Shown here: piece after piece, positions 17,323 to 26,490 of the stretch
How the letters are laid out: the number at the start of each line of letters is the position of its first letter
Numbering within the stretch: the stretch's first letter is position 1
DNA from: JAFLCL01 sp039809495
GTDB lineage: Bacteria; Myxococcota_A; Polyangia; Polyangiales; Sandaracinaceae
Direction: 5' to 3'
Assembly (NCBI GenBank): GCA_039809495.1
Contig: JBDHVC010000005.1
Span: 1 to 64,000 of the forward strand
Length of the DNA: 64,000 bases
Position numbers and translations under genes: made by a program
Notes under the pieces: generated by a model
Seen by the model: only the letters and a program-made list of their open reading frames with translations
The model's database searches: none
What the model was told of the DNA's origin: nothing

Positions 17323-18567
17323 ATGCGACAGGGCGACGAGGATCCGAGGAAGCCATCGAGCGCATCGTGTCGAGCGCGAGACGCCCGACGCTTCGTCGTC
17401 CTGATGGGCGTGGTCTCGCTCTTCGGCGACATGACCTACGAGGGCGCGCGCGGGCTCGTCGGGCCCTACCTCGAGCTGCTCGGCGCGAGCGCGGCGCTCA
17501 TCGGCTTCGCCGCGGGGCTCGGCGAATTCCTCGGCTATGGGCTGCGCCTCTTCACGGGCTGGCTGAGCGATCGCACGCGCGCTCACTGGCCGCTCGTCAT
17601 CGCGGGCTACGCCGTGAACCTCGTGGCCGTGCCCGGCCTCGCGCTCGTCGGCGCGTGGCAGGCGGCGGTCGCGCTCCTCCTGCTCGAGCGGATCGGCAAG
17701 GCGATCCGGAGCCCGGCGCGCTCGACGCTGATGTCCTACGCGGCGAGCGAGGCCGGCGTCGGCAGGAGCTTCGGGATCGAGGAGGCCCTCGATCAGATCG
17801 GCGCCGTGAGCGGCCCCCTCCTCACGGCGCTCGCGATCTGGGTCGTGCGCGCCGAGCCCGTGCTCGCGCAGTACCGCGTGGCCTTCGCCGTCCTGCTCCT
17901 CCCGGTGTTCTTCAACCTCGCGATGGTGCTCACGGCGCGCGCGCGGTTCCCGACGCCCGAGTCCTTCGAGCCCACGGCGAGCGCCGCGCATCCGCGGCTC
18001 GGCCGGCTCTTCCGCTGGTACCTCGCCGGGGCGATGCTGATGGCGCTCGGCTTCGCCGACTGGGCGCTCATCGCGTTCCACGCGAGCCGAGCGGGCGCGC
18101 TCGACGCGAGCCTCCTGCCGATCCTCTACGCCGGCGCGATGGCGCTCGACGCGCTCGCGGCGCTCGGCTTCGGCGCCCTCTTCGATCGCCATGGCCTGCT
18201 CGTCCTCGCGGGGACGACCCTCGTCTCCGCCCTCTTCGCGCCCCTCGTCTTCCTCACGGAGAGCCCGACGCTCCTCACGCTCGGCGCGCTCGCGTGGGCC
18301 GTCGGGATGGGCGCTCAGGAGTCCATCTTCAAGGCCGCCATCGCGAGGCTCGTCCCCAAGGCAGAGCGCGGCCGCGCCTATGGCCTCTTCTTCGCGCTCT
18401 TCGGCCTCGCGTGGTGGATCGGGAGCACGACGATGGGCGTCCTCTACGAGCGCTCGCCGCGCGGGCTCGTCGTGTTCTCGGTCGCGAGCCAGCTCGCGGC
18501 CGTCCCGTTCTTCCTCGGCGTGGACCTCGGCCTGCGGAGGCTCGCCAGCGCCGACCCTCGGGGCTGA
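17323..18567 (+). CDS. Major facilitator superfamily transporter
   Basis: About 414 aa with around 12 hydrophobic segments. The loop between helices 2 and 3 holds G-W-L-S-D-R-T-R, the MFS G-x-L-a-D-R-x-G-R-type motif, and the second half has a matching F-G-A-L-F-D-R-H-G. The N-terminal region V-V-S-L-F-G-D-M-T-Y-E-G-A-R resembles an MFS clade of unassigned substrate. The start is uncertain: I choose ATG 17323, because the frame upstream to 17221 reads as Pro/Arg-rich non-coding DNA. It is convergent with cytochrome b561. Confidence 0.8.
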   Translation: MRQGDEDPRKPSSASCRARDARRFVVLMGVVSLFGDMTYEGARGLVGPYLELLGASAALIGFAAGLGEFLGYGLRLFTGWLSDRTRAHWPLVIAGYAVNLVAVPGLALVGAWQAAVALLLLERIGKAIRSPARSTLMSYAASEAGVGRSFGIEEALDQIGAVSGPLLTALAIWVVRAEPVLAQYRVAFAVLLLPVFFNLAMVLTARARFPTPESFEPTASAAHPRLGRLFRWYLAGAMLMALGFADWALIAFHASRAGALDASLLPILYAGAMALDALAALGFGALFDRHGLLVLAGTTLVSALFAPLVFLTESPTLLTLGALAWAVGMGAQESIFKAAIARLVPKAERGRAYGLFFALFGLAWWIGSTTMGVLYERSPRGLVVFSVASQLAAVPFFLGVDLGLRRLASADPRG

Positions 18568-18593
18568 CGTCGCGCGAGACGTGCTGTCAGCCC
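18561..18593. terminator. Bidirectional hairpin spanning two convergent stops
   Basis: GGGCTGAC (18561-18568) pairs with GTCAGCCC (18586-18593). The arms contain the TGA of the MFS gene and the complementary stop of cytochrome b561. An inner GTC/GAC pairing is also possible. Confidence 0.55.
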
Positions 18594-19123
18594 GGCAGCA
18601 TGCGGCGCAGGGCGTCGTCCTTGCGCACGAGGTGGTGATAGAGCGAGACGGCGACGTGGAGGATCGAGAGGGCGAGGATCACCACGCCGAGGTTCTCGTG
18701 CATCGTCTCGACCCGCTCCGCGAGCGCCTCGCTCGGCTCGGCCAGCGTGGGCATCGGGATCCCGAGGACGCTCCACGGGCGGCCCTTCAGCACCATCATG
18801 GAGCCGCCGAGGACGGGGACCGCGACGAGGAGCACGTAGAGCGCGCCGTGCACGAGCTTCGCCGTCCACGCCTGCCACGCGGCGAGCGGCGGCGTGATCG
18901 GCGGGATCTCCGCGCGGTGCCGAGCGCGCACGATGAGGCGCGCGATCATGGCGAGCAGGACGGCGACGCCGAATTGGACGTGGCCCCACTTGAGGTTCGC
19001 GCGCAGCTCCGTCCCTCTCTCCGCGGCGCCGTGCGCGAAGATGAGGACGAACGCGAACGCGACGAGGGCGAAGATCAGCCAATGGAGCCGTCGCATCCAA
19101 GCGGGATAGCGGTTCTCGGTCAC
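18587..19123 (-). CDS. Cytochrome b561 family membrane protein
   Basis: 178 aa with four hydrophobic helices. Histidines are placed for two b-hemes: His 14 (R-R-L-H-W), His 48 (K-W-G-H), His 92 (K-L-V-H-G) and His 156 (S-I-L-H), with additional ones at 142 and 163-164. The N-terminal Y-P-A-W-M-R-R-L-H-W-L is typical of prokaryotic b561. It probably moves electrons from quinol or superoxide across the inner membrane. It stands alone and is convergent with the MFS gene. Confidence 0.88.
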   Translation of the reverse strand: MTENRYPAWMRRLHWLIFALVAFAFVLIFAHGAAERGTELRANLKWGHVQFGVAVLLAMIARLIVRARHRAEIPPITPPLAAWQAWTAKLVHGALYVLLVAVPVLGGSMMVLKGRPWSVLGIPMPTLAEPSEALAERVETMHENLGVVILALSILHVAVSLYHHLVRKDDALRRMLPG

Positions 19124-19244
19124 GTCTGGCCTCCCGGGCTCGAGGGTCGGCGAGCCTTCGACCTCGCCTTCGGAGCGATGTCACGAAAGCGCCGCGGCGT
19201 CGCCCCTCGCTTCCCCCGAAGTCGAGCAGGTCCGCGGCGCGCTG

Positions 19245-21368
19245 TCAGCGCGCCTCGAAGATCCGAAAGCCGCGCGGGGCGAGGCTCAGGCTCCCGCCCG
19301 AAAAGCTCCCGCCGGCGACGAGGTCCTCGTAGCTCCCGATCGGGACGCTCACCGTGTTCGCGACGTCGGCGCGGTTGATCGCGACGAGCACGTCGCCCGC
19401 GCCCGCGGCGCCGCAGCCCGTGAGCCGGTAGACCCACGTGTCGCGCGTGGCGGAGACGGTGATCCGCCGTCCGCGCCCGATCACCGGGTGCTCGCCGCGG
19501 ATGCGTCCGAGCGCGCGCACGGTGTCGCGGAGCGCGCGCTGCGGGGCGAGGAGGCTCGCGCCCTGATCCTCCCAGGGCATCATGCGGCGGTTGTCCGGAT
19601 CCCCGCCGCCCGCGAGGCCGATCTCGTCGCCGTAGTAGACGAGCGGGATCCCCGGGTTCGTGAACATCACGACGAACGCGAGCCCGAGCCGCTCGTACGG
19701 TGCCGCGCCGGTCGGCTGCGCGTACGCGCTCGGGCTCCAGCCGTTCCCCGGGCTCGAGCCCTCGGTGCAGTTGGCGATCTGGCCGCTCGCGAAGTGGATC
19801 GCGCGCGGCACGTCGTGGTTGCCGATCCACGTCGTCATGAGCGCGCGAGGCCCATAGAAGCCGTCGTTTCCGGCCATCCACGCCGAGAAGCCCTCGAGGC
19901 TCCCCTCGGGCCGGAAGAGCGCCGTGCAGAGCTCGCGTTTGAAGGGGAAGTCGAACTGCCCATCGAGCATCGCGTCGGGATCGACGTAGCGGCGGAGGTT
20001 CTCGCGGCTGAAGTAGTCGAACGTCTCGCCCACCATGTAGAAGCGCCCGCCGGCGGGGCTCGAGATCGCGCGCGTGAGGCTCGCGCGCGCGTCACGGAGC
20101 CAGGTGTCGGGGATCTGCTTCACCGCGTCGACGCGGAAGCCGTCGAGCTGGAACTCCGTCGCCCAGTACGTCGCGTCGGCGACGGACCAGCGGCGCGGCG
20201 CGTCCTGATAGAAGTCGAAGGAGGGCAGATAGCTGGTGAACGAGCAGCGCGTGCTCCAGTACGGATCGTCCCAGCGATCGGGCGCGCAGGTGGTGACCGG
20301 CGTGACGAACCAGTCGGGGTGCGCGCGGTAGAGGCCGCTCTCGACGTCGGCGTGCTTCATCACGTAGTCGAAGAGGATCTTCATCCCGTGGCCGTCCTGC
20401 CCCATCGTCGCGTGGAGCGCGTCGACGAGCGCGTGGAGCTGTGCCTCGGTGCCGATGCGTGGCTCGACGCGCGGGCGCGGCGAGGGCGCGGCCGGGTTCG
20501 CGTAGTCGATGTTCGCGGGAGAGGGCCAGTAGCCGTGGTACGCGGAGTAGAGGCGCGGATCGGCCCCCGGATCGATCGCGGCGCCCGCCAGATCGCGGTT
20601 GTCGTAGGGCGCGCTCAGCCAGAGCGTCGTCACGCCGAGGTCGGCGAGATAGGCGAGCTCGCTCGTCACGCCCGGCAGATCGCCGCCGAGGTACTGGCCG
20701 CTCGCCACGGGTCCGTCGGTCGCGCCGCTCACCGGATCGCGGCGTCCGTCGGAATCGCGGAAGCGATCGACCATCGCGAAGTACATGACGGAGTCGCGCC
20801 AGTCGAAGTCGTCGAGCGCGCCGCAGCTCGCGCCGCAGACGTCGAGCACGCTGTTCTCTCCGCCGAAGCCGTCCGGCTCCGTCGCGTCGTTCGAGGGATC
20901 GGCGATCCACCGCGTCCCATCGACGATGAACTTGTAGGTGTGCCGCCCGATCGGCTCGACGAGGTGCTCGACGCTCCACGTACCGCCCGCACCTCGCTCC
21001 ATCACGAGCGCGCCCTCCGCGGGCGTCGTCGGCCACGCGCCGCCGGGCGCGCTCACGAGGAAGCTGCCCGAGACCCACACGCTCGTCGCGCTCGGGTCCA
21101 CGTACTCGAACGTGACGAGGTTACAGGGCGGTGGCGGCGGCCCCGCGTCCTCCATCGCGGCGTCCACCTCGAGCGGCACCCCGCCTTCCCCGCAGCCGCC
21201 ATCCCCGACCCCGCCCTCGCCGCAGCCGCCGAAGATCGGGCTCGGCCCGCCCTCGCGCGCGTAGCGGCCCGCGTCGAGATCGAGCGCGCCGGGAGGTGAG
21301 ACGCAGCCCACGCTCGAGAGCGCGAGCGCGCCGAGGATCGCGCCGAGGACGAGCGGCCGGGAATGCAT
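19245..21368 (-). CDS. Secreted GH13 alpha-amylase family lipoprotein
   Basis: 707 aa from ATG 21368. Lipobox L-S-S-V-G-C puts the lipidated Cys at 22. A Gly/Cys-rich linker (about 40-65) repeats G-G-C-G-E-G-G. An E-set/CBM48-like beta domain (about 85-165) precedes the (beta/alpha)8 barrel. The catalytic residues fit: nucleophile Asp 414 in G-F-R-V-D-A-V, acid/base Glu 448 in G-E-T-F, and Asp 519 in N-H-D. Region I reads D-Y-V-M-K-H, with Lys where Asn is usual. It probably cleaves alpha-1,4-glucans at the cell surface. It is divergent from the N-acetyltransferase gene. Confidence 0.92.
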   Translation of the reverse strand: MHSRPLVLGAILGALALSSVGCVSPPGALDLDAGRYAREGGPSPIFGGCGEGGVGDGGCGEGGVPLEVDAAMEDAGPPPPPCNLVTFEYVDPSATSVWVSGSFLVSAPGGAWPTTPAEGALVMERGAGGTWSVEHLVEPIGRHTYKFIVDGTRWIADPSNDATEPDGFGGENSVLDVCGASCGALDDFDWRDSVMYFAMVDRFRDSDGRRDPVSGATDGPVASGQYLGGDLPGVTSELAYLADLGVTTLWLSAPYDNRDLAGAAIDPGADPRLYSAYHGYWPSPANIDYANPAAPSPRPRVEPRIGTEAQLHALVDALHATMGQDGHGMKILFDYVMKHADVESGLYRAHPDWFVTPVTTCAPDRWDDPYWSTRCSFTSYLPSFDFYQDAPRRWSVADATYWATEFQLDGFRVDAVKQIPDTWLRDARASLTRAISSPAGGRFYMVGETFDYFSRENLRRYVDPDAMLDGQFDFPFKRELCTALFRPEGSLEGFSAWMAGNDGFYGPRALMTTWIGNHDVPRAIHFASGQIANCTEGSSPGNGWSPSAYAQPTGAAPYERLGLAFVVMFTNPGIPLVYYGDEIGLAGGGDPDNRRMMPWEDQGASLLAPQRALRDTVRALGRIRGEHPVIGRGRRITVSATRDTWVYRLTGCGAAGAGDVLVAINRADVANTVSVPIGSYEDLVAGGSFSGGSLSLAPRGFRIFEAR

Positions 21369-21442
21369 CGACACGATGCTCGCGTTCCCCTCGCCAGAGC
21401 GCAACCTCCGACGCTCCAGGGAGCGTCGCGGGGCGTTGGCCG

Positions 21443-21448
21443 TAGAGT
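21443..21448 (+). promoter_or_regulatory. Candidate -10 box (TAGAGT), 10 nt before the NAT start
   Basis: TAGAGT ends 10 nt before the ATG at 21459, with no Shine-Dalgarno in between, so a leaderless or near-leaderless transcript is likely. Confidence 0.35.
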
Positions 21449-21458
21449 ACGGAGCGCG

Positions 21459-22256
21459 ATGACGCCTTTGGAACTCGACCTCTACCTCGAGCGGATCGGG
21501 CTTCGAGCGCGACCGCGCGCCGATCTCGCCACGCTGCGCGCGCTCCAGGCGCGCCACGTCGCGACGATCCCCTTCGAGAACCTGACGCCGCTCCTCGGCC
21601 TCCCCGTGCCCCTCGAGCGCCCGCGCCTCTTCGAGAAGATGGTCCGGCATCGCCGCGGCGGGTACTGCTTCGAGCAGAACCTCCTCTTCGAGGACGTGCT
21701 CGAGAGCGTCGGCTTCGAGGTGCGAGGGCTCCTCGGTCGCGCGGGGATCGAGGGGACGCCGGTCGGCCGCACGCACATGGTCCTCCTCGTCACGCTCGAG
21801 GGCAGCGGCTACCTCGTCGACGTCGGCTACGGCGGCCTCGTCCCGACGGCCCCGCTCCGCCTCGAGCTCGAGCGCGTCCAAGAGACGCCCAACGAGCCCT
21901 ACCGCTTGGTCGAGCACGAGGAGGGATATCGGCTCGAGGTCTCGCTCGGCGAGGCGTGGCGGCGGCTCTACGAATTCGGCCTCGAGCGGCAGACGCAGGC
22001 CGACTACGACGTCGCCAATTGGTACACCGCGACGAGCCCGCGCTCGACGTTCACGCGCACGCTCGTCGCGGCGCGGGCCGAGCCGGGGCGAAGATCGACC
22101 TTGCGCGGGCGCGTCCTCACCACCTACCGCCGCGGCGCCGAGCGTGAAGAGCGCGCGCTCGCGTCGCTCGACGCGCTCGAGGACGCGCTCGAGTCCGAGT
22201 TCGGGATCGAGCTCGACGCGGTGGGCGCTCGCGAGCGCCTCGGAGCGCTCGTATGA
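21459..22256 (+). CDS. nat: Arylamine N-acetyltransferase
   Basis: 265 aa, standard length. The catalytic triad is intact: Cys 70 in R-R-G-G-Y-C-F-E-Q-N, His 106 in G-R-T-H-M, and Asp 121 in L-V-D-V-G-Y-G-G. It transfers acetyl (or propionyl/malonyl) from CoA to arylamines and hydrazines, and some homologues release polyketides as amides. The N-terminal L-Y-L-E-R-I-G and I-P-F-E-N-L are family-typical. A small membrane-protein gene follows after 61 nt. Confidence 0.95.
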   Translation: MTPLELDLYLERIGLRARPRADLATLRALQARHVATIPFENLTPLLGLPVPLERPRLFEKMVRHRRGGYCFEQNLLFEDVLESVGFEVRGLLGRAGIEGTPVGRTHMVLLVTLEGSGYLVDVGYGGLVPTAPLRLELERVQETPNEPYRLVEHEEGYRLEVSLGEAWRRLYEFGLERQTQADYDVANWYTATSPRSTFTRTLVAARAEPGRRSTLRGRVLTTYRRGAEREERALASLDALEDALESEFGIELDAVGARERLGALV

Positions 22257-22317
22257 GCGGGCGCTCCGCCCGCTCGAGCGAGGAGCGACGCCGTCCTCAC
22301 CGCGAGGAGCGCGCTCG

Positions 22318-22605
22318 ATGAGCGCGACGGCGCCGACGGCGTGGCGTTGGCTCCGCGGGCTCGCCGCGGCGCTCGGCGTGGCGAGCTGGACGTGGCTCTG
22401 GCTCCTCCCGCTCAGCGGCTTTCACCACATCCACCGCCTCGGGCTGCTCGGCTGGGCGCTCCTGGACCTCGAGGGTGAACGGCCGGAGCTTCGCGCATCC
22501 GGCCTCGTCCTCGCTGTGAGCCTCGCGCTCTGGGGCCTGGGCCTCGCCCTCGCCTGGGCGCTCTTCGCGAGGCGTCGGACCTTCTCGCCCGACGACGAGG
22601 GCTGA
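22318..22605 (+). CDS. Small two-helix membrane protein
   Basis: 95 aa from ATG 22318, preceded by GAGGAG about 12 nt upstream. It has two hydrophobic segments (about 15-33 and 60-80) with a short loop containing H-H-I-H-R and an acidic tail. No family is recognised. It is probably cotranscribed with nat. Confidence 0.55.
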   Translation: MSATAPTAWRWLRGLAAALGVASWTWLWLLPLSGFHHIHRLGLLGWALLDLEGERPELRASGLVLAVSLALWGLGLALAWALFARRRTFSPDDEG

Positions 22606-22697
22606 CGGCGCGCCTCGTCCGCCGAGGCGCTCGCGGGGGCTCCTCTCCTCTCGAGGCTCCTCGCATCGCGGCGCTCGCGGCGGGGCCTCCCTCCAGG

Positions 22698-22703
22698 TAG
22701 GGT
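22698..22703 (+). promoter_or_regulatory. Candidate -10 box (TAGGGT) for the following lipoprotein
   Basis: TAGGGT lies 51 nt before the ATG at 22755, leaving a leader that carries a strong GAGGAGG ribosome-binding site. The same hexamer precedes the carbonic anhydrase and PEGA/TPR genes. Confidence 0.3.
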
Positions 22704-22754
22704 TCGAGCCGCTCGCGCCCGAGAGGAGCCGGCGCGAGCGAGGAGGCACGAGCC

Positions 22755-24128
22755 ATGACCTCGCGAGCGGTTCTCGTCCCGCTGCACATCACGTTCACGC
22801 TCGCCGTCGCCTCGTGCCTCGGTGACCCGCCGAGCAGCGACGTCTGCGACGCGGGCGGCGCGCCGATCGTCCACGAGGGTAGGACGATCACGAGCGTCGA
22901 GCGCTGGAGCGCGGGGACGCACGTCGTGCGCGGGACGATCCAGATCAGGGACGGAGGCTCGCTCACGATCGCCGCCTGCGCGACCGTCCAGCTCGCCCCG
23001 GACGTGAGCATCGAGGTCGGGCGCGGCAGCGGCGGGACCTTGATCGCGGCGGGCACCGAGCGCCAGCCCGTCGTCTTCGAGCGCGAAGATCCCGATCGCG
23101 CCTGGGGCCGGCTCTTCGTCACGACGCCGGGCCAGCTCTCCCTCTCGTTCACATTGCTCGATGGGGGCGGCGGGCCGACGAGCGAGCTGGCCGACGCCGA
23201 GTACGGGGGAGCGAGCCTCGTCGCGCGCGGTGACTCGAGCACGCTGCCGGCGCTCGTCACGGCGAGCCACGTCACCATCACGCGCTCCACGGGCCTCGGC
23301 GTCATGATGCTCGACGCGACGTTCGAGCCGAGCTCGCGCAGGCTCGCCGTCGGACTCGCGGGCGCGTACCCGCTCTACATCGGCGTTCGCGCCGCGGGGA
23401 GCATCCCCGCGGAGAGCCTCCTCGTCGGGAACGGGATCGACGCGATCCTGCTCCAGAGCGTCGGCGTCGCGGCCTACGACATGAGCGAGCCCATCCTCGG
23501 CGACGTGACGCTCCGCTACTGGATCGTGCCCTACCGCGTCGGGCACACGGAGGGATCGATCGTCGTCGGAGACGAGCGCGAGGAGAGCCCCGACGCGTCC
23601 CTCACGCTCGAGGCGGGGGTCACGCTCGCCTTCAACCGCCAGACGAGCCACACGAACGGCCTCGTCGTGAACGGCGCCTATCGCGGGGGCCACTACGAGC
23701 CGCAGGGCGCGCTCATCATCGAGGGGACCGCGAGCCTGCCCGTGACCCTGACGTCGGCCGAGGTCCCGCCGGCCCCTGGCGACTGGATGGGGATCTACTT
23801 CAGCCACGCCCTCGATCCGCGGACCCGGATCGAGCACGCGGAGATCCACTTCGCGGGCGGCGACAGCGGGGCGGTCGGCGCGTGCCCCGCGTCGCCGGGC
23901 GCGACGAGCGGTGACGCCGACTGTTCGGTGATCTTCTTCCTCGACGAGGACGCCTCGCCGCGCGCCTGCATCACGAGCTCGCTCTTCGTGGACGGCCTCG
24001 GCTGCGGCATCTACCGCGGCTGGCGCGACGACGACATCGACCTGCGAGCGACGAACGTCTTCGAGTCGTTGACCGGCTGCGACCAGTCGGGCGTGCGCCT
24101 GAGCGGCGGCTGCAGCCCCTGCGAGTAG
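22755..24128 (+). CDS. Lipoprotein with right-handed beta-helix-like body
   Basis: 457 aa. A strong Shine-Dalgarno (GAGGAGG) precedes the ATG at 22755. The signal peptide ends in a lipobox L-A-V-A-S-C. The mature protein is beta-rich with short repeating strands and phrases such as G-G-S-L-T-I-A-A-C-A-T-V-Q-L and A-L-I-I-E-G-T-A-S-L-P-V-T-L-T-S, typical of secreted beta-helix proteins of myxobacteria. It ends in a Cys-rich tail. No catalytic motif is visible, so the role is unknown. Confidence 0.75.
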   Translation: MTSRAVLVPLHITFTLAVASCLGDPPSSDVCDAGGAPIVHEGRTITSVERWSAGTHVVRGTIQIRDGGSLTIAACATVQLAPDVSIEVGRGSGGTLIAAGTERQPVVFEREDPDRAWGRLFVTTPGQLSLSFTLLDGGGGPTSELADAEYGGASLVARGDSSTLPALVTASHVTITRSTGLGVMMLDATFEPSSRRLAVGLAGAYPLYIGVRAAGSIPAESLLVGNGIDAILLQSVGVAAYDMSEPILGDVTLRYWIVPYRVGHTEGSIVVGDEREESPDASLTLEAGVTLAFNRQTSHTNGLVVNGAYRGGHYEPQGALIIEGTASLPVTLTSAEVPPAPGDWMGIYFSHALDPRTRIEHAEIHFAGGDSGAVGACPASPGATSGDADCSVIFFLDEDASPRACITSSLFVDGLGCGIYRGWRDDDIDLRATNVFESLTGCDQSGVRLSGGCSPCE

Positions 24129-24279
24129 CCGAGGCGGTCCGCGGGGACGCGCGGGCTCCTCGAAGGAGGGGTGCCCAGCGGGGAGCGCGAGCGGCGCGAC
24201 GTGACGCGCCGTGGCACGCTCTCGCGCGCCCGCACGACGCGATGGGTGTCGCGCGTGGCGAAGCGACGTGGTGAGGACG

Positions 24280-25566
24280 ATGAGCAGTGCTGTCGAGGGT
24301 GAGCGCGGAGCGGGTGCGGGCTCGGTGTCGACGAGGCCCGAGGTGGCCGTCCTCGGCGGGATCAGCGTGGCGCACCTCCTGAACGATCTGATCCAGTCGC
24401 TGCTCGTGGCGATCTACCCGCTGCTCCAGGCCGACTTCGCGCTGAGCTTCCTCCAGGTCGGGCTCATCACGCTCACCTATCAGATCACGGCGTCGCTCCT
24501 GCAGCCGCTCATCGGGCGCTTCACCGACCGGCACCCCCTGCCCTACTCGCTGCCGGTCGGGATGACGTTCACGCTGAGCGGGCTCCTGCTCCTCTCGCGC
24601 GCTCCGAGCTACCCGGTCCTGCTCCTCGCGGCGGCGCTCGTCGGCGTCGGGTCGTCCGTCTTCCACCCCGAGTCCTCGCGCGTCGCGCGCATGGCGTCCG
24701 GGGGGCAATTCGGGCTCGCGCAGTCGGTCTTCCAGATCGGCGGGAACGCGGGCTCGGCGCTCGGCCCGCTCCTCGCGGCCTGGGTGATCCTGGGCCGCGG
24801 ACGCGAGCACGTCGCGTGGTTCGCGATCGCCGCGCTCGTCGCGATCGTGGTCCTCGTCCGGGTGAGCGGCTGGTACGCGCGCAGCGTGACGAGGGCGCGG
24901 GCGAAGAAGGCGGTGAGCGCCGAGCCCGTCGCCCACGCGCGGGGCGTCGTCGCGCGCGCGATGGTGATCTTGACGGTGCTCTGCTTCTCGAAATTCGTCT
25001 ACATGGCGAGCATCAGCACCTACTACGAATTCTACCTGATGGACCACTTCCGCCTCTCGCTCCACGACGCGCAGCTCGCGCTTTTCGCGTTCCTCGGCGC
25101 GGTCGCGCTCGGCACGATCATCGGCGGTCCGATCGGCGATCGCGTGGGGCGCAAGCGGGTCATCTGGGTCTCGATCCTCGGCGTCGCGCCGTTCACGCTC
25201 GCGCTCCCCTACGTCGGGCTCGAGGCAACGATCGCGCTGAGCGTCGTCATCGGCGTGGTGCTCGCCTCGGCGTTCCCGGCCATCGTCGTGTTCGGGCAGG
25301 AGCTGATGCCCGAGCACATCGGCGCCGTCTCCGGCCTCTTCTACGGCCTCTCCTTCGGCCTCGGCGGCCTCGCCGCGGCGGGCTGGGGCTGGGTCGCCGA
25401 TCTCGAGAGCGTCGAGTTCGTCTATCGCGCGTCCGCGTTCCTGCCCCTGCTCGGCCTCGCCGCGGTCTTCCTCCCCGACGTGAGCTCGACGCGCGTGAAG
25501 GCGAACCTCACGCCCGCGCGGAGCGCGAGCGAGGGCGCACCCCAGGTCGCCAAGCTCGGCCTCTGA
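24280..25566 (+). CDS. MFS transporter, Fsr (fosmidomycin-resistance) type
   Basis: 428 aa from ATG 24280, after GTGAGGA. About 12 hydrophobic helices. The N-terminal A-H-L-L-N-D-L-I-Q-S and V-G-L-I-T-L-T-Y-Q, plus V-G-V-G-S-S-V-F-H-P-E-S-S-R, are characteristic of the Fsr/YfnC-like clade. The second half has G-D-R-V-G-R-K-R, the MFS loop motif. Members export small drugs or metabolites; the natural substrate is unknown. It is convergent with the nitrilase gene. Confidence 0.88.
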   Translation: MSSAVEGERGAGAGSVSTRPEVAVLGGISVAHLLNDLIQSLLVAIYPLLQADFALSFLQVGLITLTYQITASLLQPLIGRFTDRHPLPYSLPVGMTFTLSGLLLLSRAPSYPVLLLAAALVGVGSSVFHPESSRVARMASGGQFGLAQSVFQIGGNAGSALGPLLAAWVILGRGREHVAWFAIAALVAIVVLVRVSGWYARSVTRARAKKAVSAEPVAHARGVVARAMVILTVLCFSKFVYMASISTYYEFYLMDHFRLSLHDAQLALFAFLGAVALGTIIGGPIGDRVGRKRVIWVSILGVAPFTLALPYVGLEATIALSVVIGVVLASAFPAIVVFGQELMPEHIGAVSGLFYGLSFGLGGLAAAGWGWVADLESVEFVYRASAFLPLLGLAAVFLPDVSSTRVKANLTPARSASEGAPQVAKLGL

Positions 25567-25606
25567 CGCGAAGGAGCTACGCGCGCACCGACGCCGCTCG
25601 TCAGAG
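25561..25606. terminator. Hairpin containing both convergent stop codons
   Basis: CTCTGACG (25561-25568) is the exact complement of CGTCAGAG (25599-25606). The arms include the MFS TGA and the nitrilase stop. The loop is 30 nt. Confidence 0.45.
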
Positions 25607-26434
25607 CCGCCGATGCGCGAGGCTCGGCAGGCTCCTGCGTATGCGGTCGACCACGTCGAGGTCGATCCACGCGGCGGCGTAGCCCTCGCCCTCGCCGCAC
25701 TCGGCGAGGACGGTGCCCCAGGGGTCGGCGATGAGGGCGTGCCCGTAGCTCTGGCGCGTCGCGCCGTGGCGCCCCGTCTGCGCGGCCGCGAGCACGTAGC
25801 ACTGGGACTCGATCGCGCGCGCGCGGAGCAGGACGTGCCAGTGATCCTTGCCCGTCGTCAGCGTGAACGCCGAGGGCACGGCGAGCGAGGTCGCGCCGCG
25901 ATCGACGAGGCCCCGGTAGAGCTCGGGGAAGCGCAGGTCGTAGCAGACGCTGAGCCCGAGGCGGCCGATGACCGAGTCCGTCAGGACGAGCTCCGAGCCC
26001 GGCTCCACCGACGCGGACTCCTCGAGGCGCGTGCCGTCCGGGAGATCGACGTCGAAGAGGTGGATCTTGCGGTAAACGGCGCGCACCTCGCCCTCGCGAT
26101 CGACGTGGACGCAGGCGTTCCTCACCTTGTCGACGCGCTCGCCGCGCTCCCAGAAGCCGCCGAGGACGAGCTCGATCCCGAGCTCGCGTGCGAGGCCCGC
26201 GGCGCGCGCGAGGACGGGCCCGCCCTCGGGGAGCGGCTCGGCCACGGCGAGCTTGCCCGGCGCGCTCGCCCCCACCGCGTCGGCGCCGAGGTAGGCGAAG
26301 CACTCCGGCGCGACCACGAGCGCGGCCCGGTCGGCCGCGGCGGCGCGCACGAGCGCCTCGAGCCGATCGAGGTTGGCCTCGACGTCGGCCGAGGAGCTCA
26401 TCTGGAGGACGGCCGCCTTCGTGCGCTTCGTCAT
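25601..26434 (-). CDS. Nitrilase-superfamily amidohydrolase (Nit1/Nit2-like)
   Basis: 277 aa. The catalytic triad is complete: Glu 44 in A-P-E-C-F, Lys 123 in Y-R-K-I-H-L-F and Cys 164 in S-V-C-Y-D-L-R-F-P-E-L-Y. The C-Y-D-L-R-F-P-E context and length match the Nit1/Nit2 branch, which hydrolyses deaminated glutathione or omega-amidated keto acids. A -10-like TAGGCT lies 6 nt before the ATG. It is divergent from the PAP2 gene. Confidence 0.92.
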   Translation of the reverse strand: MTKRTKAAVLQMSSSADVEANLDRLEALVRAAAADRAALVVAPECFAYLGADAVGASAPGKLAVAEPLPEGGPVLARAAGLARELGIELVLGGFWERGERVDKVRNACVHVDREGEVRAVYRKIHLFDVDLPDGTRLEESASVEPGSELVLTDSVIGRLGLSVCYDLRFPELYRGLVDRGATSLAVPSAFTLTTGKDHWHVLLRARAIESQCYVLAAAQTGRHGATRQSYGHALIADPWGTVLAECGEGEGYAAAWIDLDVVDRIRRSLPSLAHRRL

Positions 26435-26440
26435 GCGCCG

Positions 26441-26446
26441 AGCCTA
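26441..26446 (-). promoter_or_regulatory. Candidate -10 box (TAGGCT), 6 nt before the nitrilase start
   Basis: Read on the minus strand, TG then TAGGCT lies 6 nt before the ATG at 26434, the leaderless geometry seen elsewhere in the window. Confidence 0.3.
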
Positions 26447-26490
26447 CACCGTCGCTGGAAGTCGGGCCGGTTCCGAGGCAACACTCGCGC